Shown piece by piece: positions 24,490 through 32,753 of a stretch of DNA of 43,244 nt; the first letter of the stretch is position 1, and every line of letters begins with the position of its first letter. The position numbers and the translations under genes were made by a program. The notes under the pieces are model-generated. The model ran no database searches. It worked only from the letters and a program-made list of their open reading frames with translations, and was not told where the DNA came from. Origin of the DNA: a virus. The stretch spans positions 1 to 43,244 of the IMG/VR virus record IMGVR_UViG_3300047560_000422, one strand, 5' to 3'.

Positions 24490-27044
24490 CAGCTGTTATT
24501 CAGTCGCTCATCGCTTCACATGGTAAGAGAACTAAGTACAGCATCAACTACTTGATAGTAGCTGGTGGCGGCGGTGGTGGCTCTACTCAGGGAGGCGGTG
24601 GTGGTGCTGGTGGTATGTTAACTGGTACCGGTAATTTAAACATAGGAACGACTTATAACGTCGTAGTCGGCGGCGGTGGCGCTGCTGGTCCTTCTGGTGG
24701 TGGTACTGCTGCAATAGCTGGATCAGATTCATCTTTTAATTCTCTCACTGCAACTGGTGGTGGTAGAGGAACTAACAACAATAACTATGCTGCATCGAAC
24801 GGTGGTTCTGGTGGTGGCGGTGGCCGTGTTAATTCGTATCTTCCTGGTTTAGGTACTGCTGGTCAAGGTAACGACGGCGGCGCTGGTTCATCTACTGCTG
24901 GTCTAGCTGGTGGTGGCGGTGGTGGCGCGGGTGCTGTAGGTACTGCTGGTAGTGGAAACACCGGTGGTAATGGTGGTGCTGGCTCTTCTTCATCCATATC
25001 TGGTTCGGCTTTGTTTTATGCAGGAGGTGGCGGCGGTGGAGGCGGTGATGCTGGTGGCAGTACTCCTGGAACTGGCGGATCTAGTGTCGGCGGAGCTGGC
25101 GGTACACAAAACGTTGCGGGCTCTGCTGGAACTACTAACAGAGGCGGAGGAGGCGGCGGAGGCGGTGGTGGTTATCCTACACTCGCAGCTGGTGGAGCCG
25201 GTGGTTCTGGTGTAGTCATCATTGCATATCCTTCTTCATATCCAGACGCTTATGTCACAGGTTCTCCTGCTATTACTACTTCTGGCGGTAATAAAATATA
25301 CACGTTCACCGGTTCTGGTACCATTAGCTTCGGTTCAATTCCAGCTTCAGTCGAATATCTCGTAGTCGCTGGTGGTGGTGCCGGTGGTGGTACTTCAGAC
25401 ATTTCTGGTGGCGGTGGTGCTGGCGGTGTAAGATCTGGCAGTACTGCATTAAATCTTGGTATAACATACACTGCTACTGTAGGCGCAGGCGGTTCGTCTG
25501 TTAGCGGAAGTGGTTCAACCTCTTCAATTTCTGGATCTGATATTTCGACTATCTCTTCTACGGGCGGCGGTGGTGGCGGTAGCTGGAACAGTTCAGGTTC
25601 TACTGGCGGTTCAGGTGGTGGAGCCGGTGGTAACAGTGCAGGTGGCACATTGGCTGGTTCTTCTGGTAATGCCGGTGGTTATTCACCAGTCGAAGGCTAC
25701 GCGGGCGGTACTTCATATCACGTGTCTGGTACTGGCGCTGGCGGCGGTGGTGGTGGCGGTGCATCACAAGTAGGTGGTAACGCTAATACGACATATTATG
25801 GTGGTAACGGCGGCAACGGTGTAGAATGGCCAACTTCTTCTGGAACTTATTATGGTGGCGGAGGCGGTGGAGCATCTGTAGCGCCATCTCTTAGAGCTGC
25901 TGGTACTGGTGGTACTGGTGGCGGCGGTACAGGTTTTGCTACTGTAGTCGGTTCGAACTGGGGTAACGGTCAACCTGGAACCATTAATACCGGTGGCGGT
26001 GGCGGTGGCGGAAGAAGATCAGAGTCTGCAGGTGGTCTTGTAGCTACCGGTGGTTCTGGTATCGTTATTCTTCGCTACGCGAATACATACGTCGATGCAG
26101 TCACGACTGGTTCACCTACTATAACTAATGCGGGTGGATATAAGACTTATAAGTTTACGGGTACAGGAACGTTTACATTTGGTTCACAACCTACTACGTC
26201 TGTAGAAGCACTCATCATAGCAGGTGGAGGTGGTGGTTCTTGGGGTTCTGGTGGTAGTGCTCAACCTGGAGCTGGCGCGGGTGGTCTTCTTTATTATGGT
26301 TCAGAAACTCCAAAAACTCCAAACGGCGGAGCTATAACTGTAACTCCTGGTACTTCTTATACTATCACAGTTGGTGGTGGAGGATCTGCTACGAGCGGTG
26401 GTAGTGGTATTTCTGGTAGCGATTCTTCTGCTTTTGGATATACTGCAACCGGTGGCGGTGGAGCTCCCTATTTCAATAATCCTCCAAAGAACGGTGGTTC
26501 TGGATCCGGTAATATGGGTGGTAGCACTTATTCTACGTATCCAACTCCAGGACAAGGAACTACCGGTCAAGGCAATAATGGAGGACTTGGTACACCTTCC
26601 GCTCCGTACGTTGGAGGTGGAGGCGGTGGAGCTGGCGCAGTAGGTGGTAACGCGGTTTCTGGAAGCGGCGGCAACGGTGGCAACGGCGGAAATGGTTTAC
26701 AGTATTCTATCAGCGGTTCTGCAACATATTATGCTGGCGGCGGCGGTGCTTCAGGTGGAACACAGTCTCCTGCTGTAGTTGGCGGTACAGGCGGACTTGG
26801 CGGTGGTGGTGCAGGTCCAACAGGAACATCTGGTTCTGGTGGTGCTGGAACTACCAATACCGGTGGCGGCGGAGCTTCTGGAAACTCTAGTGGTTCAGCT
26901 GGTGCCGGTGGTTCTGGTGTAGTCATCGTTCGCTACTCATCAACTTATTCGCCGGCAGCATCTACTACTGGTTCACCTACGTATACAGTTTCTGGTGGTT
27001 ACAGAATATATACATTCACCGGTTCAGGATCGATAACATTCTAA
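24486..27044 (+). CDS. Glycine-rich adhesin, triple module
   Basis: 852 residues, coupled by an ATGA overlap. Three tandem modules of about 280 residues each begin with INYLIVAGGGGGG (about residue 18), VEYLVVAGGGAGG (about 287) and VEALIIAGGGGGS (about 570), and each ends with GSGVVII plus a (K/R)IYTFTGSG-type closing segment. Between them lie long Gly runs, spaced by short Ser/Ala/Tyr/Asn loops. The single-module protein at 13619 is a paralogue. The expected fold is polyglycine II sheets with variable loops for receptor contact, as for gp38-type adhesins. The three modules differ in their loops, so three binding surfaces may be presented by one chain. Confidence 0.8.
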   Translation: MTAVIQSLIASHGKRTKYSINYLIVAGGGGGGSTQGGGGGAGGMLTGTGNLNIGTTYNVVVGGGGAAGPSGGGTAAIAGSDSSFNSLTATGGGRGTNNNNYAASNGGSGGGGGRVNSYLPGLGTAGQGNDGGAGSSTAGLAGGGGGGAGAVGTAGSGNTGGNGGAGSSSSISGSALFYAGGGGGGGGDAGGSTPGTGGSSVGGAGGTQNVAGSAGTTNRGGGGGGGGGGYPTLAAGGAGGSGVVIIAYPSSYPDAYVTGSPAITTSGGNKIYTFTGSGTISFGSIPASVEYLVVAGGGAGGGTSDISGGGGAGGVRSGSTALNLGITYTATVGAGGSSVSGSGSTSSISGSDISTISSTGGGGGGSWNSSGSTGGSGGGAGGNSAGGTLAGSSGNAGGYSPVEGYAGGTSYHVSGTGAGGGGGGGASQVGGNANTTYYGGNGGNGVEWPTSSGTYYGGGGGGASVAPSLRAAGTGGTGGGGTGFATVVGSNWGNGQPGTINTGGGGGGGRRSESAGGLVATGGSGIVILRYANTYVDAVTTGSPTITNAGGYKTYKFTGTGTFTFGSQPTTSVEALIIAGGGGGSWGSGGSAQPGAGAGGLLYYGSETPKTPNGGAITVTPGTSYTITVGGGGSATSGGSGISGSDSSAFGYTATGGGGAPYFNNPPKNGGSGSGNMGGSTYSTYPTPGQGTTGQGNNGGLGTPSAPYVGGGGGGAGAVGGNAVSGSGGNGGNGGNGLQYSISGSATYYAGGGGASGGTQSPAVVGGTGGLGGGGAGPTGTSGSGGAGTTNTGGGGASGNSSGSAGAGGSGVVIVRYSSTYSPAASTTGSPTYTVSGGYRIYTFTGSGSITF

Positions 27045-27056
27045 GGAGTCTATACA

Positions 27057-27422
27057 GTGGCACATTTCGCAGAGCTTGATGGTACAAATAAAGTAATCAG
27101 AGTCATAGTGGTTCATAACAACGAACTCACAGACGAGAACGGTCGCGAGAGCGAACAGAAGGGCATCGCTTTCTGTAAGTCTCTGTTCGGTCAAGACACT
27201 CGTTGGGTTCAAACAAGTTACAACGCTAGCTTCAGAAAGAACTATGCTGGAGTCGACTACGAATACGACTCGCAGAGAGATGCTTTTATAGCACCGCAGC
27301 CTTACGCTTCTTGGATACTCAACGGCACGTCGTTCCAGTGGGAACCACCAGTTCCGTATCCTGCAGACGGCAATCCATACGTGTGGAACGAAGACACTAT
27401 TTCATGGCAAGCCGCACAATAA
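27057..27422 (+). CDS. Conserved small phage protein (GTG start)
   Basis: 121 residues from a GTG preceded by AAGGAG. The sequence AHFAELDGTNKVIRVIVVHNNELTDENGRESEQKGIAFCKSLFG, then WVQTSYNASFRKNYAG, then PYASWILNGTSFQWEPPVPYPADGNPYVWNEDTISW belongs to a strongly conserved small protein in cyanophage and pelagiphage genomes, found in the tail region. No biochemical role is established to my knowledge; it is sometimes listed with virion structural proteins. The Trp-rich end and place after an adhesin suggest a tail-fibre accessory. Confidence 0.75.
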   Translation: MAHFAELDGTNKVIRVIVVHNNELTDENGRESEQKGIAFCKSLFGQDTRWVQTSYNASFRKNYAGVDYEYDSQRDAFIAPQPYASWILNGTSFQWEPPVPYPADGNPYVWNEDTISWQAAQ

Positions 27423-27425
27423 ATA
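27418..27425 (+). promoter_or_regulatory. T4-type late promoter (AATAAATA)
   Basis: AATAAATA overlaps the preceding TAA stop and lies 20 bases before the ATG of the S74 fibre gene, which has an AGAGG ribosome site. Confidence 0.7.
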
Positions 27426-27445
27426 GTTAAAACAGAGGTCTAGAG

Positions 27446-28288
27446 ATGTCAACATTACAAGTAACGGCTATCACGGGTATCAATACTTTTTCAGCTACGG
27501 CATCCGTGATCGTGGGCAACTCTACGACGAACGCTGTATTAACTAATACATCTTTTACTATAGCCAATTCTTCATCGAACGTAGTCATTAATCCTACTAA
27601 CGTCAATATAGGAACTGCGTTCGTAGCTAATACTACCGGTGCATATCATACTGGCACAATGAACGCCGCTTCGTATACAGTTGGTTCTTCTTTGATTGCC
27701 AATACTACCGGTGCATATCATACTGGTACCATGAATGCTGCTTCATATACAGTTGGTTCGTCATTCATAGCCAATACTACTGGTGCATATCATACTGGTA
27801 CAGTCAATGCAGCATCACATACTGTAGGCACAGTTTTTGTTGCTAACACTACTGCTGCTAATATAGCTGCAAATACTCAAGTAATATCTCTTGGTGTTGG
27901 TACTCCTGCATCTGGAACTACTGGTGAAATTCGTGCTACTAATGAAGTCACCGCTTACTACTCAGACGCAAGACTTAAAGATGATGTGAAGAACATCGAA
28001 GACGCTCTCATAAAAGTGCAGAATCTCAACGGTGTAAGTTATGTGGAGAGCGCTCTAGCTAAGCAATTTGGTTACGACAATGAAAAAAGACAAGTCGGCG
28101 TTATAGCTCAAGAAGTTCAAGCAGTACTTCCAGAAGCCATTCGTCCTGCACCGTTCGACGTAGATGCAGATGGTAACTCTAAGTCTGGTGAAAACTATTT
28201 AACTGTCAAGTACGAAAACCTTATTCCTCTTCTCATAGAAGCAATCAAACAGCTGAGTGCTCGTGTAGAAGAGCTAGAAAGAAAGTAA
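27446..28288 (+). CDS. Tail fibre with C-terminal S74 intramolecular chaperone
   Basis: 280 residues. The N-terminus STLQVTAITGINTFSATASV is the anchor type shared with two other genes here. Residues 62-133 are three tandem 24-residue repeats (NTTGAYHTGTMNAASYTVGS). The C-terminal S74 domain starts at about residue 165: YYSDARLKDDVKNIEDAL, VGVIAQEVQAVLPEAI, LTVKYENLIPLLIEAIKQL and a final coiled coil SARVEELERK. Ser173 and Lys178 sit in the SDxRxK motif that forms the known Ser-Lys dyad; cleavage just before Ser173 releases the chaperone after the trimer folds. The mature fibre would be about 172 residues, so very short. Self-cleavage is known for the family and inferred here. Confidence 0.85.
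   Translation: MSTLQVTAITGINTFSATASVIVGNSTTNAVLTNTSFTIANSSSNVVINPTNVNIGTAFVANTTGAYHTGTMNAASYTVGSSLIANTTGAYHTGTMNAASYTVGSSFIANTTGAYHTGTVNAASHTVGTVFVANTTAANIAANTQVISLGVGTPASGTTGEIRATNEVTAYYSDARLKDDVKNIEDALIKVQNLNGVSYVESALAKQFGYDNEKRQVGVIAQEVQAVLPEAIRPAPFDVDADGNSKSGENYLTVKYENLIPLLIEAIKQLSARVEELERK
27629..27844 (+). repeat. Three 72-base tandem repeats in the S74 fibre
   Basis: Units start at 27629, 27701 and 27773, each exactly 24 codons. The first two encode almost identical residues with differences mostly at third codon positions; the third has diverged more at its end. Confidence 0.9.
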
Positions 28289-28289
28289 C

Positions 28290-29378
28290 ATGACTTTACC
28301 CGCAAGCGGTGCTCTAGCTCTTGGTGACATCAACGTAGAACTTGGTAATTCTCGTACTACACAGATCGGTGTCGGTGGTGCTGCTGGCCGCGGGCTTGCT
28401 GGCGTTGCCTCGGGTGCAATTAGACTTGGCGCAGACTACTACGGTAAAGCTAACTTTGGTACACTAGCATTTGGTATAGTGGGTGGTGGTTCAGCTATTC
28501 CATCACCAAGTTCTTATAATACAACTGAAAAATATACATATTCTTCTGATACTTTTGCTGCTGGTGGAAATATGTCAACGTATAGAGATTATGGAAAAGG
28601 TGCTGGTTCTGATAAGGTAATGGTTGCAACTTATGGTTATGCAAACGCAGCTTCATCACCAGTTGTATATTACACATCAACAGAAAAATATACATACGCT
28701 ACTGATAGTTCAGCAACTGGGACTGACATCTATACTTCCAGTCAGTGGTTTGGCACATCATTTAGTTCTCAGTCAGTTGGATACTATGCTCTTGGAACTA
28801 AATATCCAACACCAACTGTAGTAAATTATGGAACTAGAAAATATACATTTGCTACTGATGCAACTGCAAATGGCGCTAATTTCACTTACACTAGGACTGG
28901 TGGTATGGGTGGAGCTAGTAATAAAACTGTTGCGGTCATTCAATCTGGAACTACACCAACTGCGCCTAGTGGAAATATTGAAAAATATACTTTTGCTACG
29001 GATTCAGTATCTACAGGTACTGCAATTGCAAATTCACAAGGTTATTGGGTAGGAACAGGAAATACAACAGTTGGTTATTTTGTTGTTGGTACTGGTACTC
29101 CTTCTTTCACTGGTGGTGCAAAATATACATATGCAACAGATACTACTTCTACTGTTAATAACATTTTATCATCGACTACAAGAACAAATTCTGTAACATT
29201 AGCTTCAAATACTGCTGGAATTGTAGCTGGTGGCGAAAAAACTACTGGTCCAACTGCTACATATACTACTAGTGAAAAAATAACTTTTGCTACTGATTCA
29301 AATTCAGTTGGTGGAAACATGGCATCATCGCGTAGAAGAGCTCATTCTGCAGGATGCTCTCCTAATGCTTTACAATAA
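28290..29378 (+). CDS. Kelch-like repeat tail protein
   Basis: 362 residues. The N-terminus TLPASGALALGDINVELG ... GAIRLGADYYGKA is a known phage tail N-terminal domain ('SLSDI..EFG...  ISLSDYYG'). From about residue 60 to 350 six units share the core EKYTYATDS (EKYTYSSDT, EKYTYATDS, RKYTFATDA, EKYTFATDS, AKYTYATDT, EKITFATDS), spaced at about 45-50 residues, with a final RRRAHSAGCSPNALQ. Six such units fit a six-bladed beta-propeller as in kelch-type proteins; this is inference. The DNA is distinctly more AT-rich than the neighbouring structural genes, consistent with recent acquisition. Confidence 0.7.
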   Translation: MTLPASGALALGDINVELGNSRTTQIGVGGAAGRGLAGVASGAIRLGADYYGKANFGTLAFGIVGGGSAIPSPSSYNTTEKYTYSSDTFAAGGNMSTYRDYGKGAGSDKVMVATYGYANAASSPVVYYTSTEKYTYATDSSATGTDIYTSSQWFGTSFSSQSVGYYALGTKYPTPTVVNYGTRKYTFATDATANGANFTYTRTGGMGGASNKTVAVIQSGTTPTAPSGNIEKYTFATDSVSTGTAIANSQGYWVGTGNTTVGYFVVGTGTPSFTGGAKYTYATDTTSTVNNILSSTTRTNSVTLASNTAGIVAGGEKTTGPTATYTTSEKITFATDSNSVGGNMASSRRRAHSAGCSPNALQ

Positions 29379-29393
29379 TGAGGTGAATTTATA

Positions 29394-30020
29394 ATGCACG
29401 CAAAAAATAATAGACTAAACAAAGACTTTCAAATTGCTTACTTCCTTGCTGGATCTTGTCATACACCAGATGGTGCATATGCGTTGTTAAAAGATCTTCA
29501 AGAAGATAGAGAGATGGCTCTAGCACAACTAGAAGCTGGTGCATTGAGAGAACAAGCAAAAGTTCTTAAGTGTCAACATATCATTGAAACTGGTACTCCA
29601 TGGGAGAAGCTAGAAGCAGAAGCAGATTTAGCTGATATTAAAAATCATGCTGAATTTGGACAGCGCGGTATCGATGCAGCTAAAAAAGAACTTGTGTTCA
29701 TTAACAAATGTATAGAAAGAATACAGCCTCATAGAAAGTATGCGCATCTTCCGGATTCTGAAGCTCATGAAGCAGCACAAGCCGAAGAGTGGAAACTAGA
29801 GTTTATTTCAAGAGCTGAGAACAATCTTTTGACTACCGGTACTATACCGACTGATCAACTGATAGCTATGAGACAGCATCCTGAGTTTGAAGATTCTATC
29901 TTACCAAAGATAGAAGAGATCAAGTTCTTGTTACAGAAGGGAGATCCTCTTCCTATAGCTATCGAGAACTTAAACAAAAACAAATTCGACGTAGTAAAGC
30001 TATTAGAAGCACCGAAATAA
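29394..30020 (+). CDS. Helical protein of unknown function
   Basis: 208 residues, mostly charged helices: FLAGSCHTPDGAYALLKDLQEDREMALAQLEAGALREQAKVLK, then EAEADLADIKNHAEFGQRGIDAAKKELVFINKCIERI and an end GDPLPIAIENLNKNKFDVVKLLEAPK. It resembles conserved hypothetical proteins of cyanophage-type genomes located just before gp13; I recall no function. The absence of a signal or membrane segment suggests a cytosolic or virion-internal role. The ribosome site is GAGGT. It ends in the promoter octamer for gp13. Confidence 0.6.
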   Translation: MHAKNNRLNKDFQIAYFLAGSCHTPDGAYALLKDLQEDREMALAQLEAGALREQAKVLKCQHIIETGTPWEKLEAEADLADIKNHAEFGQRGIDAAKKELVFINKCIERIQPHRKYAHLPDSEAHEAAQAEEWKLEFISRAENNLLTTGTIPTDQLIAMRQHPEFEDSILPKIEEIKFLLQKGDPLPIAIENLNKNKFDVVKLLEAPK

Positions 30021-30023
30021 ATA
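30016..30023 (+). promoter_or_regulatory. T4-type late promoter (AATAAATA)
   Basis: AATAAATA overlaps the preceding stop codon, 18 bases before the gp13 ATG and upstream of an AAAAGGA ribosome site. It would drive the gp13-gp17 run. Confidence 0.75.
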
Positions 30024-30040
30024 GCTAAAAGGAATAATAG

Positions 30041-30781
30041 ATGGCGGTACCAACAAACAGATCTGAGTTTAAAGAGTTTTGCCTGCGCAAACTGGGTAAG
30101 CCCGTCATTGAGATCAACGTGGACGACGATCAGGTAGACGATCGTATCGACGAAGCTCTGCGTTATTATTGGGACTATCACTTCGATGGAGTAGACAAGA
30201 TCTACTACAAGCATCAAGTTTCTGTCGAAGACAAAGATAACAAGTATATAATTCTACCAGAAAACGTTATCGGCGCAGTCAACATCTTTCCAGTAGGACA
30301 GGCTCTAAACACGAACAATCTGTTCAACATTCGTTATCAGATAGCTCTTAACGACTTGTACACGTTGACTTCTGTCAGCATGGTGCCATACTATATGGCT
30401 CTACAGCACATTCAGTTCCTTGAGCAGTTCTTGGTTGGCCAACAGCCGTTGCGTTACAACAGGAACATGAATCGTCTCTACATTGACATGGACTGGACGA
30501 TCATCAACGAAGGTGACTATCTCATCGTTGAAGCTTATCAAGTAGTGGATCCTAACACCTATACTAAAGTTTGGAGTGAGTGGTGGCTTCAAGAGTATGC
30601 TACAAGTCTCATCAAAGAACAGTGGGGTAACAACCTCAAGAAGTTTGGTAACATGCAACTTCCTGGTGGTCTAGTCTTCAATGGTCAGACTATCTACGAT
30701 GAAGCTGTAAAGAAAAAAGAAGACATGCAACGTGACATGGTCGAGAACTTGTCTATGCCAGCAACAGATATGATCGGATAA
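30041..30781 (+). CDS. 13: Neck protein gp13
   Basis: 246 residues, shorter than T4 gp13 (309). The N-terminus AVPTNRSEFKEFCLRKLGKPVIEINVDDDQVDDRIDEALRYYWDYHFDG is the characteristic start of gp13 in T4-like phages: the sequence 'LGxPVIEINVxxxQxxDRIDxAL' is clear. Later HIQFLEQFLVGQQPLRYNRNMNRLYIDMDW is also typical. gp13 with gp14 forms the neck that joins a DNA-filled head to the tail. It begins the run gp13-14-15-16-17, and its end is one base before gp14. Confidence 0.93.
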   Translation: MAVPTNRSEFKEFCLRKLGKPVIEINVDDDQVDDRIDEALRYYWDYHFDGVDKIYYKHQVSVEDKDNKYIILPENVIGAVNIFPVGQALNTNNLFNIRYQIALNDLYTLTSVSMVPYYMALQHIQFLEQFLVGQQPLRYNRNMNRLYIDMDWTIINEGDYLIVEAYQVVDPNTYTKVWSEWWLQEYATSLIKEQWGNNLKKFGNMQLPGGLVFNGQTIYDEAVKKKEDMQRDMVENLSMPATDMIG

Positions 30782-30782
30782 G

Positions 30783-31505
30783 ATGGCTACGAACTTCTAC
30801 TTCAACAACTTTAAGCAGTCTCAGGAGCAGTTGCTTCTTGAAGACTTGATTGTTGAAGCCATCAAGATATACGGCGAGAACATGTACTATGTTCCTCGCG
30901 TCATCACCAACATGGATGAGCTGTATACAGCAGACGATCAGTCTCGTTATGAACAGGCGTTCATGGTAGAGCTGTACATCAAGTCAGTCGACGGCTTCTC
31001 TGGCGACGGCAACTTCATGTCCAAGTTTGGTCTAGAGATCAGAGATCAGGTCATATTCTCTATAGCGCAGCGTACGTTCAATAAAGAGATCGGCGCTTAT
31101 ACTGCGATGATTCGTCCTAGAGAAGGTGATCTTGTATACTTCCCTCTGAACAATAAGTGTTTCCAGATTAAGTACGTCAACAAGTTCGAGATGTTCTATC
31201 AACTTGGATCTCTGCAGACGTGGGAGCTCACGTGCGAGCTGTTCGAGTACAGCAACGAAGTATTCAATACGGGCATTCCTGAGATCGATCGTATTCAGGT
31301 TCTCGAGAGCACTAACATCCTCGACTACGGCATTCGTGATGAACAGGGCAACTCGCTTCTCGATGAACAGGGTAATGTTCTGGTTATGGAACAGTACGAT
31401 CTCGAGACTATAATAGGTACAGGCGAGAACGAGACTATTCAAAGAGAATCTGACGGCTTCGTCGACTTCTCTAACTTAGATCCGTTCAGTGAGGGTAGAA
31501 TCTGA
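30783..31505 (+). CDS. 14: Neck protein gp14
   Basis: 240 residues (T4 gp14: 256). The N-terminus ATNFYFNNFKQSQEQLLLEDLIVEAIKIYGENMYYVPR is diagnostic. Residues around 100-155 have TAMIRPREGDLVYFPLNNKCFQIKYVNKFEMFYQLGSLQTWELTCELFEYSNE, as in the family. It works with gp13 in the neck. The stop codon overlaps the gp15 ATG by one base, so the two are translationally coupled. Confidence 0.93.
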   Translation: MATNFYFNNFKQSQEQLLLEDLIVEAIKIYGENMYYVPRVITNMDELYTADDQSRYEQAFMVELYIKSVDGFSGDGNFMSKFGLEIRDQVIFSIAQRTFNKEIGAYTAMIRPREGDLVYFPLNNKCFQIKYVNKFEMFYQLGSLQTWELTCELFEYSNEVFNTGIPEIDRIQVLESTNILDYGIRDEQGNSLLDEQGNVLVMEQYDLETIIGTGENETIQRESDGFVDFSNLDPFSEGRI

Positions 31506-32335
31506 TGTTTGGACAAACTTTTTATTTTCAAACGATCAGAAAATATGTAGCTCTCTTTGGTACTTTGTTCAACGACATCAGCATCACTCGTACTGATAAA
31601 GACGGTAATACGACTGCTCTCATTAAAGTTCCTATCACTTATGCTCCAAAAGATAAGATGATGGCACGCGTGATGATGGATCCTGGTATCGATCGTCCCA
31701 CTGCTACAGTACCCCTGCCTATGATGTCGTTCGAGATGACGGACGTACGCTACGATTCAGATCGTAAGCTTCTTACTGTAGGTAGATCTGCTGTAAAGTC
31801 CACTGACAACAATAAGCTCAGGTATCAGTACAATCCAGTTCCATACAACTTCGGGTTTAGACTCTACATCTACGTCAAGAACGCTGAAGATGGTACAAAG
31901 ATAGTAGAGCAGATCCTTCCATACTTTACACCAGACTTCACGGTCTCGGTTACTCTTATTCCTGAACTTGCTGCGCGTCTTGAAGTTCCGATCGTCATGA
32001 ACAGCATCTATCAAGAAGACACTTATGAGGGCGACTTCCGTGAGAGAAGAGCGATCGTATGGACTCTCGACTTCACAGTAAAGGGTCAGATATATGGACC
32101 AGTCAAGACCGGTTCGGTAATCAAGTTCGCTAACACTGTGTTCTATGCTCCATCAGTTCCGGATGGACAGCTAAATACAGCTGTAGGCAATACTGATCCA
32201 GCTTCTTATGTTCAGATCAAACCTGGTCTGACAGCAAACGGAGAACCTACTTCGAATGCACAGAACTCAGTACCAGCTTCAGAGATAACTGCAACCGATG
32301 ACTATGGATATATTATAACTAAGATTGATCTATGA
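31505..32335 (+). CDS. 15: Tail sheath stabiliser gp15
   Basis: 276 residues (T4 gp15: 272). The start FGQTFYFQTIRKYVALFGTLFNDISITRTDKDGN is characteristic, followed by KVPITYAPKDKMMARV and IMNSIYQEDTYEGDFRERRAIVWTLDFTVKGQIYGP. gp15 forms the hexameric terminator at the head-proximal tail end, capping the sheath and tube and joining the head. The end is Asn/Thr-rich with NAQNSVPASEITATDDYGYI, typical of marine relatives. Confidence 0.93.
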   Translation: MFGQTFYFQTIRKYVALFGTLFNDISITRTDKDGNTTALIKVPITYAPKDKMMARVMMDPGIDRPTATVPLPMMSFEMTDVRYDSDRKLLTVGRSAVKSTDNNKLRYQYNPVPYNFGFRLYIYVKNAEDGTKIVEQILPYFTPDFTVSVTLIPELAARLEVPIVMNSIYQEDTYEGDFRERRAIVWTLDFTVKGQIYGPVKTGSVIKFANTVFYAPSVPDGQLNTAVGNTDPASYVQIKPGLTANGEPTSNAQNSVPASEITATDDYGYIITKIDL

Positions 32336-32336
32336 C

Positions 32337-32753
32337 ATGAACGCAAACAATGATCCTTTAGCCAATGCTCTCAATCTATCACCAATAGCTAGCGATTCAG
32401 TAAAAGCTATAGTAGCAAAAGCTCATGACGACTCTGCTAAGAACGACTTTGAAATGGCCCGTTCGAACATACACGAGGTCATTCAGAACGGCGTGTACGC
32501 TATGGAGAAGCTATCTCAAATAGCAGACAGCAGTCAACATCCAAGAGCTTTTGAAGTCCTAGCGAAGTTAATGGACACCATGCTTCAAGCAAATAAAGAC
32601 CTGATGGAACTGCAGAAGCAGATCAGAGAGATCGATGCTGCAGACGCTCCAACAAATGAACAAGCGAAGCAGGTTACCAACAACCTGTTCGTAGGCTCCA
32701 CCGCAGACCTTCAGAAAGTCATAGAGAACATTAAGAATGGTGGATCTCAATAA
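32337..32753 (+). CDS. 16: Small terminase subunit gp16
   Basis: 138 residues from the ATG at 32337. An in-frame TTG at 32325 would add four residues overlapping gp15, but the product starting NANNDPLANALNLSP fits the family better. The central part, DDSAKNDFEMARSNIHEVIQNGVYAMEKLSQIADSSQHPRAFEVLAKLMDTMLQANKDLMELQKQI, is the coiled-coil and oligomerisation core typical of gp16 in T4-like phages (T4: 164 residues). It forms a ring that stimulates the gp17 ATPase in packaging. The last 17 bases overlap gp17. Confidence 0.9.
   Translation: MNANNDPLANALNLSPIASDSVKAIVAKAHDDSAKNDFEMARSNIHEVIQNGVYAMEKLSQIADSSQHPRAFEVLAKLMDTMLQANKDLMELQKQIREIDAADAPTNEQAKQVTNNLFVGSTADLQKVIENIKNGGSQ

Noticed and set aside
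25250-25648. Minus-strand Pro-rich ORF opposite the glycine-rich adhesin
   Set aside because: It is the complement of Gly codons (GGN to CCN-type runs), has no ribosome site and all supported genes are on the + strand.
31032-31442. Long minus-strand ORF inside gp14
   Set aside because: It lies wholly opposite a well-recognised neck gene; codon bias of the + strand gene creates it.
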